The notes beneath the pieces were generated by a model. The model made no database searches. It saw only the letters and a program-made list of their open reading frames with translations, and was not told where the DNA came from. A program made the position numbers and the translations under genes. From Typha latifolia (taxonomy: Eukaryota > Streptophyta > Magnoliopsida > Poales > Typhaceae), in assembly GCA_019914945.1 (NCBI GenBank), contig CM034104.1, positions 2,296,501 to 2,360,500 on the forward strand: a stretch of 64,000 bases of DNA. The letters run 5' to 3'. Shown here piece after piece: positions 12,660-26,189 of the stretch. How positions within the stretch are numbered: position 1 is the stretch's first letter; every line of letters starts with the position of its first letter.

Positions 12660-13550
12660 GAACATAGACGACGGACGACGGTGGGGCCAGAACAATATGT
12701 TCGTTGTTCAGTCGCATCTTAGAGAGGCTGTTCGGTGTGGTGGCAAGTAGAAACTATTTTGTCCAAGTGGACGATATGGACAAGTACATTTCTTGCACGT
12801 CAGTGCACTTGGACATTTTTCTACTCCTTTCCGTGTATTTGCGTAAAACCCTCTTTCTTGAATTCTTTTTTTTCTTCTATAATTTTGGCCATTTGTTGGT
12901 ATGCGTAGCCGACAAAAGAGGCTTAAATGAGACCTACACGAATAGAGCTCTGAACAGTTCAACGCATTGTCTGGGAAAATTGTATCCATTGGTTTCTAGT
13001 CATTCCTGTATAACTCTACATATGAAACGATGACTTGTTTGGATATTCACTTAAAACTGCCAAAAAGACCGGGATCAGAGGAAGTTGAAGAAATCGTCAG
13101 ACCTTGTGGCAAAAAACGAAACCAAAAGAAGACTTTGCGAAACTCCAACTTTTGAACTCTCCGGGTTAATCTTTGCAGACAGTAGTAATACACGCCCACG
13201 CCCAAAGAGAAGAGAAAATACCAAGCTACATTTGTTGGTCACCCAGGAAAAGAGTTGCCACCGGTCTTAAGGTGAAAAAAAGATTTAAGACGACCTACTT
13301 GAACATTATCTTCTCTCTCCTATCATCTTCTATCCAATGATTACATTGCCAACCAAATTTAAAGATCATTTTATCAATATCACTATAACCGACTATTATT
13401 TCAATCATTCTTTTCCTCTTTATTTTAGTCCTCTGACATTAAATATCTTTTAATTTAATATCACATCATGTGTAACCATACAACCACTAAACTACTAAAC
13501 TAATTTACATCCAAGACACCCTCCTCCTCACTCTGTCGAGGCTGAACTGG
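12660..13550. other. Intergenic DNA upstream of pheophytinase
   Basis: No supported gene. Overlapping short open frames on both strands (12704-13033 +, 12708-12989 -) show no family features. The stretch holds the distal promoter of pheophytinase and, toward 13550, the inferred 3' end of the long minus-strand unit. Confidence 0.4.
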
Positions 13551-14122
13551 GAGACAATTTATCAAGTAAATATAAGATTTCAATGAATCAATAGATGGTC
13601 TTTGTCACATCTGAGTTCCTGCAAGTAGTTTACAGTTCCCTCCACTTTTTCTCATCCGGGCTTGGGACCGGCAAAGGCAGTGTTAAACTGCAACGGAAAC
13701 AACACACTTATTAACGTCCTGCAATTATATGACAAACAAAACCGGTACTTTAATATGCTAAGACAGACAGAGTGCAGAACGAGCAGAATCTACACAACCA
13801 TCAAAGCCACTAATACCACGTTGCAACACATAAACATTGCCATAAAACAACAGAATGAATCCTTTTTACTGAACCTACAAGTATGCCAAATAAATATATG
13901 CATTCGGACTGAAACATGCCGCCGGGATTCTGCCAAATGCAAATTTAACAATTCCATAAATAAGTGTAATAAAACAAACACGAGACACTGAGAATATCTG
14001 TCGGTTTCACCAAAAACTGGTCAGAACAAACTACAATAGTCAGGAATCAAAGGGAATGACTAGGATTGGTTCTTTTTTCATTTGCCCATTAAAACAAACC
14101 AAAAACTCAATAAAGAAAGCAG

Positions 14123-14325
14123 CAGAAAGGTCCATTTTTTCTTAATTGTCTACATGGAAAAGCTGTTTCAAATTATCTAAAACTAAAATCTCCACAACCC
14201 GGAAAAGCAATGCTCTAAAGTGAGCAACAGAAAGGTTCATTTTTTCTTAATTGTCTACATGGAAAAGCTGTTTCAAATTATCTAAAACTAAAATCTCCAC
14301 AACCCGGCAAAGCAATGCACTAGAT
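14123..14325. repeat. Tandem duplication, 105-bp period
   Basis: CAGAAAGGTCCATTTTTTCT at 14123 recurs almost unchanged at 14228, and the match continues through the TACATGGAAAAGCTGTTTC and CTCCACAACCCGG segments. Two copies with few differences, so a fairly recent duplication. Confidence 0.88.
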
Positions 14326-14502
14326 TAGTTCATATCACAACTTCCCTGGATTACTGAAGCAAAAAAAGCAGCCAAACAGGATAAAGGTAAAAGTCACAAC
14401 ACTAAAGTAGACAATAGATAAACTATCCCTGGTTAACATACAAAACCCTTTAAAGTCACAATTCAAAAGAAAACAGTTTACAAAATTAGGTGTGGACACC
14501 TC

Positions 14503-14612
14503 TGCCTCAACCATGGGAACTAATATTTGACAAGACTTAAATCAGTGACAATATAAATGCCTCAACCATGGGAAACTATATTGACAAGACTTAAATCAAT
14601 GACAGTAGAAAG
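14503..14612. repeat. Tandem duplication, 55-bp period
   Basis: TGCCTCAACCATGGGAA at 14503 recurs at 14558. Both copies continue with ATATT(T)GACAAGACTTAAATCA and a GTGACA/ATGACA ending. Confidence 0.85.
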
Positions 14613-14960
14613 TATTACGGCAGCAAAAATGATACCCAAATCGGACCTTCTAGACCAATCTTGCAGAAAGAAACAATATGAATACATAATGAATAACTTA
14701 TTACACCAAATTGTATAAGCTCTTCAAGATTCAAATCTAACTTAAATAGCCACAAAAAAAAAACACTGAACTTCAGTAATAGGATTAAAACAAAATGTCA
14801 TCTGAAAGAAAGATGAAAAAACAACTTCAGTATAGGTAGAAGCTCTTCAAGACTGTATTCCATTTCAAATCCAATAAGTGCTATAACCCACAGTAAGCAA
14901 ATCGAAAGAAGAAATGTGTGTAAACACTTGGGAAAAGATCACTGTAAGAACTACAGAACA

Positions 14961-15198
14961 AATGAAAGATCACTTGAGATACAACACAAAACAACAGAAG
15001 ACCAACAGCCAGCAGAAGATTAAACATATAGCACAATCCCATGAGTTGCTCTTTCAGGCCTTAGACACTTTGAAGCATCAATGAAAGATCACTTGAGATA
15101 CAACACAAAACAACAGAAGACCAACAGCCAGCAGAAGATTAAACATATAGCACAATCCCATGAGTTGCTCTTTCAGGCCCTAGACACTTTGAAGCATC
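14961..15198. repeat. Nearly identical tandem duplication, 119-bp period
   Basis: AATGAAAGATCACTTGAGAT at 14961 recurs at 15080. By eye the two 119-bp copies differ only in GGCCTTAGAC versus GGCCCTAGAC. This is among the youngest duplications in the block. Confidence 0.92.
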
Positions 15199-17645
15199 TT
15201 CACGTAAAATAGGCTTTGCACAGATGACTGCCTAAAAGTCATAGTACAATCAAATAGAAAACCAAACTGTCACACTTCACAAAAGAGAGGCAACGGGAAA
15301 GCAATGCAGATAGGAGACACTATCAGGTGCTTCTAAGTACTTCTTGTACAAAATCACCTCAGAATAGGATGCAATACATACAAAATCTTTCCATGCTAGA
15401 CATGATATCTCGATTACTGAACTTTGATACACAAGCTCCATCAACTCACTGCATACATACCATGGTCTAAGACCCAAGACAACAGACGTGTCTAATGAGC
15501 AAATATATCTATCAAGGCCAACAAAATGATCCAGAAAACATGCCCAACCAATAAATTTTCCAGGAGCCACGAAACACTAGGGCACTCTAGACAATACCCC
15601 ACCACAAGAAAGTCCATGGCCGATATACTAAATGTGAACCAATGATATCTGAATAACCCTTCAAGTAGCACGTATCAGAATTTGAATTTAGCACGACATT
15701 AGTCAAGCATTCCTTCATAAAATTTAGATGCACACGACATAGATAAAGTGATTCTTTCCATTCATAAACACAAATAAGTAGATACTAACATCTCATTCAA
15801 ACAAGAACATTATAGAAATACATAAACTGCAAAACAAAGGGATCAGTTCACAAAAAAAAAAAGAAAAAAAAGATACCTTACCATGTTATGTGACGCCAAC
15901 CATCCATTTGCCAACTTGAAAGAGGACATATATATTGCACTGCACAATAAAGATAACAGAACACAGAACTGATGGATAGAGAGAAGCCAGAGAAGATCAC
16001 ATACCCCTAAAAGGTTGCAGTGATCCCCACGAGGCCTAATACAAAGAGAAGCTAAAAATGCCAACATGTTCAATTCAACTTGAGGGAAACTACCAAGAAA
16101 TCAAAGCCTTCATGACATAAATCTATAGTCCTTTAACCACTGAGATAACTCACAGTGCCGTACATCCCCAACTCAGCGTAAAGTCAAAAATATAGGTGCT
16201 TAGTACCAGACTGTACATAAAAATAATAATTACTCTGGTCACATATATCAAGCCCAGCAGAAGCAGAGAAATAAGGCTCCATACCAAAATAAACCTACCA
16301 CTGTCAAACTCTGACTCATTGATTTATGAAGGCCAACGTAAGAGAATTCAGCAGAAAATTCCTCGCTGCATAAAAATAAACACGTAAAAAAGAGCATCAA
16401 TTCTATGGAAGATAACAATCTCTAAAATTTGGCAAAAAGGATGCAGACTAACGCTAAATCCTAATATTACTAATATATTTCAGTGCACAAGCCCTTAACA
16501 AATAGAAAGTCCCTTATATCAGCTGAAATCCACTATCCTCCATAAGTCTCAGATCTCCAAAAATCTAGCAAAATGTAAGATCGCCTCCCAGTCAAGCAGA
16601 AGCCAGAAAATACTTCAGCACATACACCATCAATGGAGAATAACGAAACACCATAAAAGTCTGCCAAAAATAGACTACTCTTCCAAAGCAAAACAGTCTT
16701 GCAAAAATACATCTCGAAACATGTAGTATGAAGCAAATGACATCAATGCTCCCATCATTTCAATCATCTAGCTGCATAATACCAAAATATCAGGTCCCTG
16801 CCTCTCCAGAAAAACTACATGTACCGCCCTCAACCAAACAGCTCTCAGAAACACTTTGGTGAATTAACCATAACTACATATAAAAACAAATTATTTAAAG
16901 GAAAATAACGTAACACTCCCTGATCTCTTCTATCAGTAGGTGGCAAAGCTCGCTGTCCTCAAGTGAACTCAGACAACCAAAAACCCAGTAAAGAAAAAGA
17001 AGAATCACCTTCAATTCACCTTTCTCCAAGATCCAAAATATAGTCCTTATCATTTCAGTATCTACTCGTTCCATAATGTTCATCCTGTCCCCATAGAACA
17101 AAATTGAAGAAAGAAAACCACCATAACTGAGAAATTGGACATCACACCCTAAGCAACAACTCAAAACAAACAAGAACTATAACAAAAAATTGGTCGGTAT
17201 ATATCAGCACTGAAGGTGAACAGCCCTCTTAAAGTAATGCCACACCATCTTATAATATTGAATGTCATCAACATCTTTGAAGGGATAACTGTCTGCAAAC
17301 ACACTAATTTATAGTGTTAGACATAATTAATCGTAACAATAAAAAATTATTCCATAGAACCAAAATTCATAGACCTAACACAGAGAAAGAAGCCATAACA
17401 ACATAATCAAATCAAAATGGTAAGGAAAAACCAACAAGCAACCATCAACCATCTCCGTCAGATCCACAGTGATATACAGAGTTGACCTAAATTAAGATCC
17501 ACGGTCCATTAGTTCATTAATGATTAGACGAAGAAATCTGAATTATAAAAAGGACAAGTACATGACTCCCCCTCATTCAGATAAGATAATCAATCTAATG
17601 ACATCTGAATCCCAAGAGATTTCAGAACAGATTTCAATGTATGAA

Positions 17646-20600
17646 CTGAAAGATGGCTGAAAAAGAAAACCTAATATGGAGAAAATCAGAAAACCAATTC
17701 AGGAAATAACATAGTACCCACTGGTCTCTATGATAAGATAGAGAGCAAAGCTTTGTTGTCCGATGATCTCAAGCCTCCATAAAGCAGTCTCAGAACAAAT
17801 TGAGGAAAGAAAAAGAAAATGACTCACTCAAACGAGTCACAGAAAGCAAATTAACATATCACTCCCTAATCATCATGCTCCAGAAACATCATATTTGTTA
17901 TAGCCAGGCAGAAAATACACCATTTGCTCGGCACCTAATCAAACATAAGTAATATTTCAGTGCAAAACCGTTACTAAATGTTGATCCATATCATGATTAG
18001 CAAAATAAAATGACTCCCTCGTTCAGATGAACAAAGATCACGAAATTAGTTGCTGTGCAGAAATCTGGCATCTCCAAAAATTTAGCAAAGATAAGCTGAC
18101 AACATGGAGAAAACCATGTATGAGCTGAAAGATGGTTGAGAATGAAAGTCTAATATGGATAAAACTAATTGTAGAAATAACATAGAACGCCTTGGTCAAT
18201 TTTATAAGAGTATAAAGCTATCATCAAGCCTCTTTAAATCTGCCACGGAACAAACTGAGGAAAGAAAAAAGATCATGATTAGAGAAATAAATAAAATTCT
18301 AACAATCAAAAGACGTGCTACAAACAACAAACTAATTAGGAAAATAAACTCTTACCATAAAAAATTAACTGCAATGAAACATCGACTAACAAAATAATAC
18401 AGAAAAGACTAAGAAACTAGATGTGGCATGTCGATATACAGTGATGACCTAACAAAATGAAGATTTACTGTTCATTAATGGGATGAAAATATTGTTGGTC
18501 TTTGGAAATGTAACATCTCACTAGTTTTGCCATGAAACTAGGGGTCTACATGGAAACCTAACAGTGATTGGAATATATTTCAGCTTAAGAAAACTTACTA
18601 CATAAAAGAACCAAAAATTATAAACAAAGTAACGCAAGAGTCCCTCATCCTTTCCATCAACAATATTTCAAATCCCATGTGCTCCATGCTACGGAATCTT
18701 AACCACCAAAAACCAGCGACAGGAGGCAAAACATCTCCCAATCATGACAGAATTCAAAGCATAATTTCAGCACAGACCATTATAATGCAGCAACTGCAGC
18801 ACTATTAACTAGGACTCCCTCATACTTCATCAGCCAGAATTACCAAGATTGCTATACGGTGCCCCAGGAAAATCAGATCAATTAAACGCATAGAAGGCAT
18901 GTCCTCCATCTCCAATCTAACAAAATCTGGACTCTATTTCAGGTAATGGCTCACAAAAATGCATCATAATAAGCAAATTAATAATTTAATGTAGCACTCC
19001 CTAATCAGAATGCTCCAGAAACATCATATTTCTTATAGCAAAGCATACCATCAGCTCCACACCTAATCACATAAACAATATTTCAGTCAAAACCATTACT
19101 AAATGACGACCCATATCACGATAAGCATTCAGATAAACAGAGATCATGAAACTAGCTGCCTGACAGAAATCCGACCTCTCCAAAATTTCAGCAAAAATAA
19201 TCTAGATCCTAACATATTCCAGTGTATGGGCTGAAAGGTGGTTGAAAAAGAAAATCTAATATGAAAAAAACCAATTAAGGAAATAACATATAATCCCCCC
19301 TGGTCTCTTTGATAAGGTGGAGTACAAAGCTCTGTCATCCAATGATCTGAGGCATCTATGCAAAGCTCTGTCATCCAATGATCTGAGGCATCTATGCAAA
19401 GCTCTGTCATCCAATGATCTGAGGCATCTATGCAAAGCTCTGTCATCCGATGATCTCAGGCATCTATATCAAGCAGCCAAAGAACAAATTGAGAAAAGAA
19501 AAAGATTATGATTAGAGAAATTAACAAAATTCTAACAATCAAACAACTTGTAAGAAAGAACAAGCTAATTAGGGCAAAAAACTCTCTTAGAATAAAAAAT
19601 TAACTGAAATGAAACATCGACTAACAAAGCAGTTACATATAACAGGCTAGGAAACCAGACATGGACCGTTGATATACAGCATTGACCTAAAAATTTTACA
19701 GTTCATTAATATTAGATGTAGAAATCTGAATTATTAAAGGGCAAGGACACGAAACCCCCCCTCATTGTTCCAATCAATGAAACAAAAATTTGTTCATCTT
19801 TCGAAACGTAAGATCCCCCTAGTTTCACCGAAAGAGGGTCTCTGTCGAAACCTAACAATGATCAGAACACATTTCAGCATAAATACATAAAAAAGCCAAA
19901 AATAATAAGCAAAGTAACACAAGACTCCCTCATCCTTTCCATCAGCACTAATTCAAAGCCCATGTGCACCATAACACTGGAAATCTTGACTAGCAAATCC
20001 CCCAATCCTGAAAGAATTCAAAGCATAATTTCAGCGGTTGTGATCAAAATGCAGCCAACAACACTATTAACTAGGACTCCCTCATAGTTTCATATCCACG
20101 AAGATTGTTGTGTTGTTCCCCAAGAAAATCAGATCTATCTCTTAAGCCCAGAAAATGCATGTCAATCATCTCCAATCTAACAGAATTTGGAACATACTTC
20201 TGAGAATGACTCACTCAAATGTCACAAAAAAAAAAAAAAAAAAAACAAATTAACATATCACTCCCTAAATCATCATGCTCTGGAAGCATCATATTTTTTA
20301 TAGCCAGGCAGGAAATACACCGTTAGCTCCACAACTAATCAAATGTAAACATAATTTCAGTCCAAAACCATTACTAAATGTCGACCCATATCACGACAAG
20401 CAAAATAAAATGACTTCCTCCTCATTCAGATAAACAAAGATCACGAAACTAGCAGCTCTGCAGATATCTAATATCCCCAAAAATTCAGCAAAGATAATCT
20501 TACAACATCTGGATCCTGACGGATTTCAGAATACATTTCATTGTATGAACTGATCGATGGTTGAGAAAGAAAATCTAATATGGAAAAAGATCATGATTAG

Positions 20601-23100
20601 AGAAATCTGATGATCTCAGGCCTCTCTAAAGCAGCCCCAGAACAAATTGGTAAAAGAAAAAGATCATGATTAGAATAATCAATAGAATTCTAACAATCAA
20701 ACAATGTGCTACAAAGAACAATTTAATTAGGACAAGAAACTCCCATTATCATCAATGAAAAATAGGAAACTGGATTCGGACTTTCGCTACACAACATTGC
20801 CCAAAAAAATACAATTTTACAATTCATTAATAATTAGATGTAGAAATCTGAACTATAGAAGGCCAAAGTCACAAACTCCCTCATAAGATCTCTCCAGTCT
20901 AGCCATGAAAGTATGGGTCTCCATGGAAACCTAGCAGTGATCGGAAAATATTTCAGCTTAAAAAAACTTTATATAGAAACACTGAAAATAGTAAACAAAG
21001 TGACACAAGATGAGGGATCCTTCAGCAAAATCTGAAAGCCCATGTGCCCCGGGCTAAGGAAAACTTAGCTACCAAAATCCAGCAACAGGAGGCAGATCAT
21101 CTCCCAATCCTGACAGAATTCAAAGCATAATTTCAGTGTAGGCCATTAAAATGCAGTTAACAGCACCCATTAACTACAACTCCCTCATGTTTCCATGATT
21201 GCTGTAATTTGCCCCAGAAAATCAGATCTATCCCTTAAATGCATAGAAGGTGCGTCCTCCATCTCCAATCTAACAGGATTTGGAATGTGTTTAAGATAAT
21301 GACAAAATTGCGTCATAATAAGCAAATTAATACACTCCCTAGTCATGCTCCAGAAATATCATATTTCTTATAGCCAGGCAGAAGATACACCATTAGCTCC
21401 ACACCTAATCAAACGTACACAATATTTCAGTGCAAAACCATTACTAAAAGTCGACCCGTATCACGATAAGCAAAATAAAACGACCCCCTCATTCAGAGAA
21501 ACGAAGATTACGAAACTAGCTGCTCTGCAGAAATCTGACCTCTCCAAAATTTCAGTTACAACATCTGGATCCTAACAGATTCAGAAGATATTTCAATGTA
21601 TGAACTGAAGGGTGGTTGAAAAAGAATTAAGGAAATAATATAAAACCCCTGGTCTCTTTGGTAAGGTAGAGTACAAAGCTCCGTCATCTGATGATTTCAG
21701 GCCTCTAAAGCAGCCTCAGAACAAATTGAGGAGAAAAAAATGATCATGATTAGAGAAATCAACAAAATTCTAACAATCAAACAATATGCTACAAAGAACA
21801 TGCTAATTGGGGGAAAAACCTATCTAATCATAAAAAATTAACTGAAATGAAACATGAGTACCAAAGAAGCTATACAAAAAAGACTAGGAAACTAGATGTG
21901 CACACCAATACACAGCATTGACCTAACAAAATAAAGAATTGTAGTTCATTAATGTTAAAAGGGCAAGGACACGAAACTCCCTCATCACTTCAATCAATGA
22001 GACGAATAAGTTGTTGGTCTCCAGATATGAAAGATCACTCTAGTTTCGCAATAAAAGTATGGATCTCCAGGGAAACCTAACAGTGATCAGAATATATTTC
22101 AGCGTAAAAACCATTTGAACATAGAAAAGCCGAAAACAATAAGCAAAGTAACACAAGACCCCCTCATCATTCCCATCAGCAATACTTCAAAGCCCATGTT
22201 CTCCGAGCTCTAGATATCGTGACTACCAAAATCTGGCAGAGGCAAATCTCCCAATCCTGACAGAATTCAAAGCATATTTTCAGCGCTAGTGATCAAAATG
22301 CAGCTAACAGCACCATTAAACAAGGTCCCTCATAGTTTCATATCCACGAAGATTGTTTGTGTGTTCCCCAGGAAAATCAGATCTTTCTCTTTCTTTCTTT
22401 TAAGCCCAGAAAAGGCATGGCCATCATCTCCAATCTAACAGAATTTGGAACGTACTTCAGAAAATGAGTCACTCAAATGTGTCATAAGAAACAAATTAAC
22501 ATAGCGCTCCCTAAATCATCATGCTATCCGAAAACATGATAAGCAAAATAAAATGACTCCCCCTTATTTAGATAAATGAAGATCACGAAACTAGCAGCTC
22601 TGCAGATATCTAATATCCCCAAAAATACAGCAAAGTGAATCTCGTGACATCTAGATCCTAACAGACCCAGAACATATTTCAGTGTATGAACTGAAAGACA
22701 GTTGAAAAAGTATTTAATATGGAGAAAACCAATTAAGGAAATAACATATAACCCCCTGGTCTCCTTGATAAGGTAGAGTACAAAGATTTGCCATCCAATG
22801 ATCTCAGGCAGATTTGCCATCCAATGATCTCAGGCCTCTATGAAGCCTTCACAGAACAATTTGAGGAAATAAAAAGATCAAGGTTAGTGAAATCAACAAA
22901 ATTCTAATAATCAAACAACTGACTACAAAAAACAAGATAAAAAGGTCTTATCATAAAAAATTAACTAAAACGAAACATCGCCTACCAAAGTAGGTATACA
23001 CAAAAGACTAGGAAACTAGATGTGGACCATTGATATTATAAACTAAAAATCGTTGAAGGAACATCTAATATGAAGAATACAACTTCGAAAATAACGTAAA
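17646..23100 (-). repeat. Higher-order tandem repeat, about 1.05-1.3 kb units
   Basis: A landmark reading CTGAAAGGTGGTTGAAAAAG with variants, followed by a CTAATATGGA/AATTAAGGAAATAACATA segment and usually a CTGGTCTC..GATAAGGTAGAGTA segment, occurs at 17646, 18125, 19231, 20550, 21605 and 22691. Spacings are 479, 1106, 1319, 1055 and 1086 bp. Between landmarks the same series of distinct monomers recurs in the same order, so blocks of several monomers were duplicated together. Confidence 0.8.
19325..19468. repeat. Four tandem copies of a 36-bp unit
   Basis: Unit beginning CAAAGCTCTGTCATCCAATG at 19325, 19361, 19397 and 19433. The first three are identical and the last has a few substitutions. 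It is a local amplification of one segment that occurs singly in other higher-order units, such as 21671 and 22781. Because the period is a multiple of three, it opens frames on both strands. Confidence 0.95.
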
Positions 23101-25928
23101 ACTCCCTTATACCTTCAATAAGGTAGAATACAAAGTGCCTATCCTCTGATTTCAGGCCTCTGTAACACCTCTACAGGATAAATTGAGGAAAGAAAAATAT
23201 CATGATTACAAAATCAACAAAGATCTAACCACTCCTAAGCAAGAATTCATACAAATAAGGACCCTAATAACACAATTACAACATGAAAATTGATACCTAA
23301 ATAAAATCATAAATGCTAAGAAGAGTATGGATCACTGCACAATTTCTATAAATCGAGGTCATGAAGTTCATTATCCCCTATAAACATCAGATCTATGGCA
23401 AAATCTAGCAGAATTGGGATTTGAATTTGTCAAAATATAACACACCATAATCATTATGCTCTGGAAACATGTTATGCATAAGCCTGGGAAAAATTTTCAG
23501 CCCAACAACCATTAATACCGACAAAACCACATGATAATTGGTAAAACAAAATGACAACCTTCTCGTTTAGATCATCTAAAGTCATCAAACTTGTTGTACT
23601 CTACAAATGTGGGATCTCCAAAATTATGGCAAAAGATCTACAAATCTAGGTCACAAAGCTCATTACCACCCTACAAGCATCAACCAAGGGTTACTATAAT
23701 GCACATCAGGAGTACAAAAAAAAAAAAGACATGAAAAAAAGGGAAAATCACACCTTTGTTGTCATCCAGCTAAAATAAAATATTAACAATCATAATGGAC
23801 AAAATGGGGACTCAATGATGGACACACTAGATGTGGATGACTGTTATGCTAATAACAGCTCAACTAGCAAGACTTTTGAATTTCGCATAACATTAGCCAA
23901 ATAATCCATAGAGAGCTTAACATGAGAAACTGACAAGATCAACTTGACTGGAAAGTGTTGCAAAATTAAAAAGAATTTGAAACCTCCACGGCAGAGCTCC
24001 ATCGTTTGAAGATACCAGAAATCCAACTCTAACAACTGGGATTAATTCTCTTTACCTACACTGCCATCACAAAGATCAGTCTTGTACCATTAAAACCTAC
24101 AAAAATCACATAGAATAACATGAGACCCCGTCAGTTTTTAATGATACTGTATGGGAAAGCTCGACTAAAAGCCAGACTACCAACAATATACCAAAGAAAA
24201 TGGAATACCTTTGGAAAACATCAACAACACCGATATCAGAGTAAGCAATTCACCAAGCACAGTAACAATAAAATGAGGAATCCAAACCAAAAAACACTAT
24301 CCGACAGCTCAAGCAACTCTCTCATATCATTGACTTGTTGGCCGGTACGTTAGTACATTAATACATAACCAAGCTACATCACTAGACAATAATTCAAGGC
24401 CCACTCATCATTCTGATCATGAGGATAACAAAGCTGTTGGTCTCAAGAAATATCATCTCTAAAAATTCAGCAAAAAATACTGAACCTCACCAACTTCTAA
24501 TAGGATTCAGAAAATACTCCAGTGCATAAACTACAGACAACTCCGTCAACCTTCAGATCAGCTTTAGACTTGCAATACCCTATGTCCTCCCAGCTCTCCA
24601 GAACTATGGCAAAAATCTATATGCCATCTCCCCAACAATGCAGGAAACCAACCAATGAAATCAAAATAGCATAACTCCCTCAAAATAGAAGCAAGATAAA
24701 AAATATATCAGCAACTATAATCCTTTCTCATGATCATATCTTTGCACCATGGTCCACAACAAATCAACATGTAACACCAATAATAGGGAAAAAGCAATTT
24801 ATCAAGGAACAACTAGCAATGAAATGAAGTTCTCATATCAGAGATCTCTATTTCAACCTCTGCCACAATTCTAGCGTATAGAGCTGACCTAACAGTATTT
24901 GGAAGATATCAGCCTACTAATACATACAAATGCATAATAATACAATACATAACCATGTAGACGGCAAAAGTTCTGGCCTCTGGAAATATCAGATTTCTCA
25001 AGATTCAGCCAGAAAAGTGCAGTCACCAACAAACCTACCAGTTTAGAGAACATATCTTAGAACACAAACCAGTAACACACAGAAAATTGCACCACCATAT
25101 AAGCAATAACATAAGAACACCTCATCCTCTCGATCAGCTAGATCACAAAGCTCGCAGTGCCCCAGAAATATCAGACATCCCTATTCATCAAATATACATA
25201 AATTTTACCCCAGGCTACCAGAATTCAGAGCATATTTGAGCACATAACCATACACACACACACACACAGAAAACTGCACCACGACAGACAAAATACTCCC
25301 CTTCGTTGTTTCATATCATCTAGGTAATAAAGCTTGCTGTGCTTCATAAATATCAGATCACTTATGTCCAGCAAAATTACAATATCCTTCAGAGGTCTCG
25401 GATCTCAAAATATCCACCGAAAAACTGATCAGCTGCAAATTTCAATAGAATTGACATACTTCAGCGCAAAAACTATTAATGAGTATTAATACGTACAAAG
25501 CAGCATCATTATAAGCAAACTGCTATGACCCCCTCCTTGTTCAGATAAGCTATATAATAAAACTTGATGCACTCAGAATATCAGATCTCTAAAATCTGGC
25601 AATGATATATACTTATCACCTTCAAACCTAACATATTTTGAACATAATTCAGTGCAAAATCCATTAATACGTGTCAGTCCGCCTCATAATAGGCAATTTC
25701 CACGTTTAGATCAGCTAGATCATACGGCTTGCTGCGCTCCGGAGAAGCCAGATCTCTAAAATTAAAAATCTGTCACAAGCACACGAATGAGCATTAAATC
25801 CCAACAGATTTGAGAATATATTGCACCGGAAGAACCACTATACGTATAAATACCATTTATAATCATAGCGTTCCCCGATCCCTTCGATCGGGTAGATAAC
25901 AACGATGATCGCAGATCTCCAAAAAAAA

Positions 25929-26033
25929 TCCGGCGAAGAAAGAATTAGATCACCTTCAAATCATCTCAAATCTCCCAAAATTCCGGCGAAGAAATAATCA
26001 GATCACCTTCAAATCAAATCGATCCCCAAAATC
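25929..26033 (-). repeat. 53-bp tandem duplication at the promoter-proximal end of the array
   Basis: TCCGGCGAAGAAAGAATTAG at 25929 and TCCGGCGAAGAAATAATCAG at 25982, each followed by ATCACCTTCAAATCA and a CC(C)CAAAAT ending. These are the least degenerate, most GC-containing copies and lie within about 250 bases of the inferred start site. Confidence 0.88.
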
Positions 26034-26189
26034 CAACACCTGTAACTACAGGACGACCTAATCATCCAGTCGCGAAGAACGAACCGAAGAAAGAAGACAA
26101 TATAATAGAGAAATCAAAATGATCTACCGCCCTGCGCATGAATCGAAACGAACGAAAAACCTAACAAAACGATCACAAAAGAAAAATTA

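Larger units (their letters stand above)
15840..26035 (-). repeat. Large degenerate tandem array (about 165-220-bp monomers)
   Basis: Each monomer, read on the + strand, runs roughly ATAAGCAAA - ACTCCCTC(AT) - CAGATnAnC...AAAGCT(TG)CT - CAGATCTCCAAAAT..GCAA - CC(T)AACAGAATTTnGAA - ATTTCAG - ACCATTA. Clear examples start near 25511 and 25689, with the next boundary near 25859 (spacings about 178 and 170). On the minus strand AGATCTG recurs (as CAGATCT on +) at 25912, 25749, 25582, 23388, 22378, 21223, 20130 and 16550. The monomers become more degenerate away from 26 kb. I did not count copies; the left boundary is approximate. Confidence 0.8.

Noticed and set aside
15277..15570. 97-aa minus ORF starting MAPGKFIGWACF
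   Set aside because: No recognisable domain, embedded in repeat-rich non-coding sequence, and no supporting splice or promoter context.
19144..19511. Repeat-containing ORFs on both strands (12-residue units)
   Set aside because: They are created by the 36-bp tandem repeat; flanking repeat copies elsewhere do not keep the frame and no family is recognised.
17600..26035. CRISPR-like array
   Set aside because: Monomers are contiguous and degenerate with no fixed short repeat alternating with unique spacers, and the genome is a plant.
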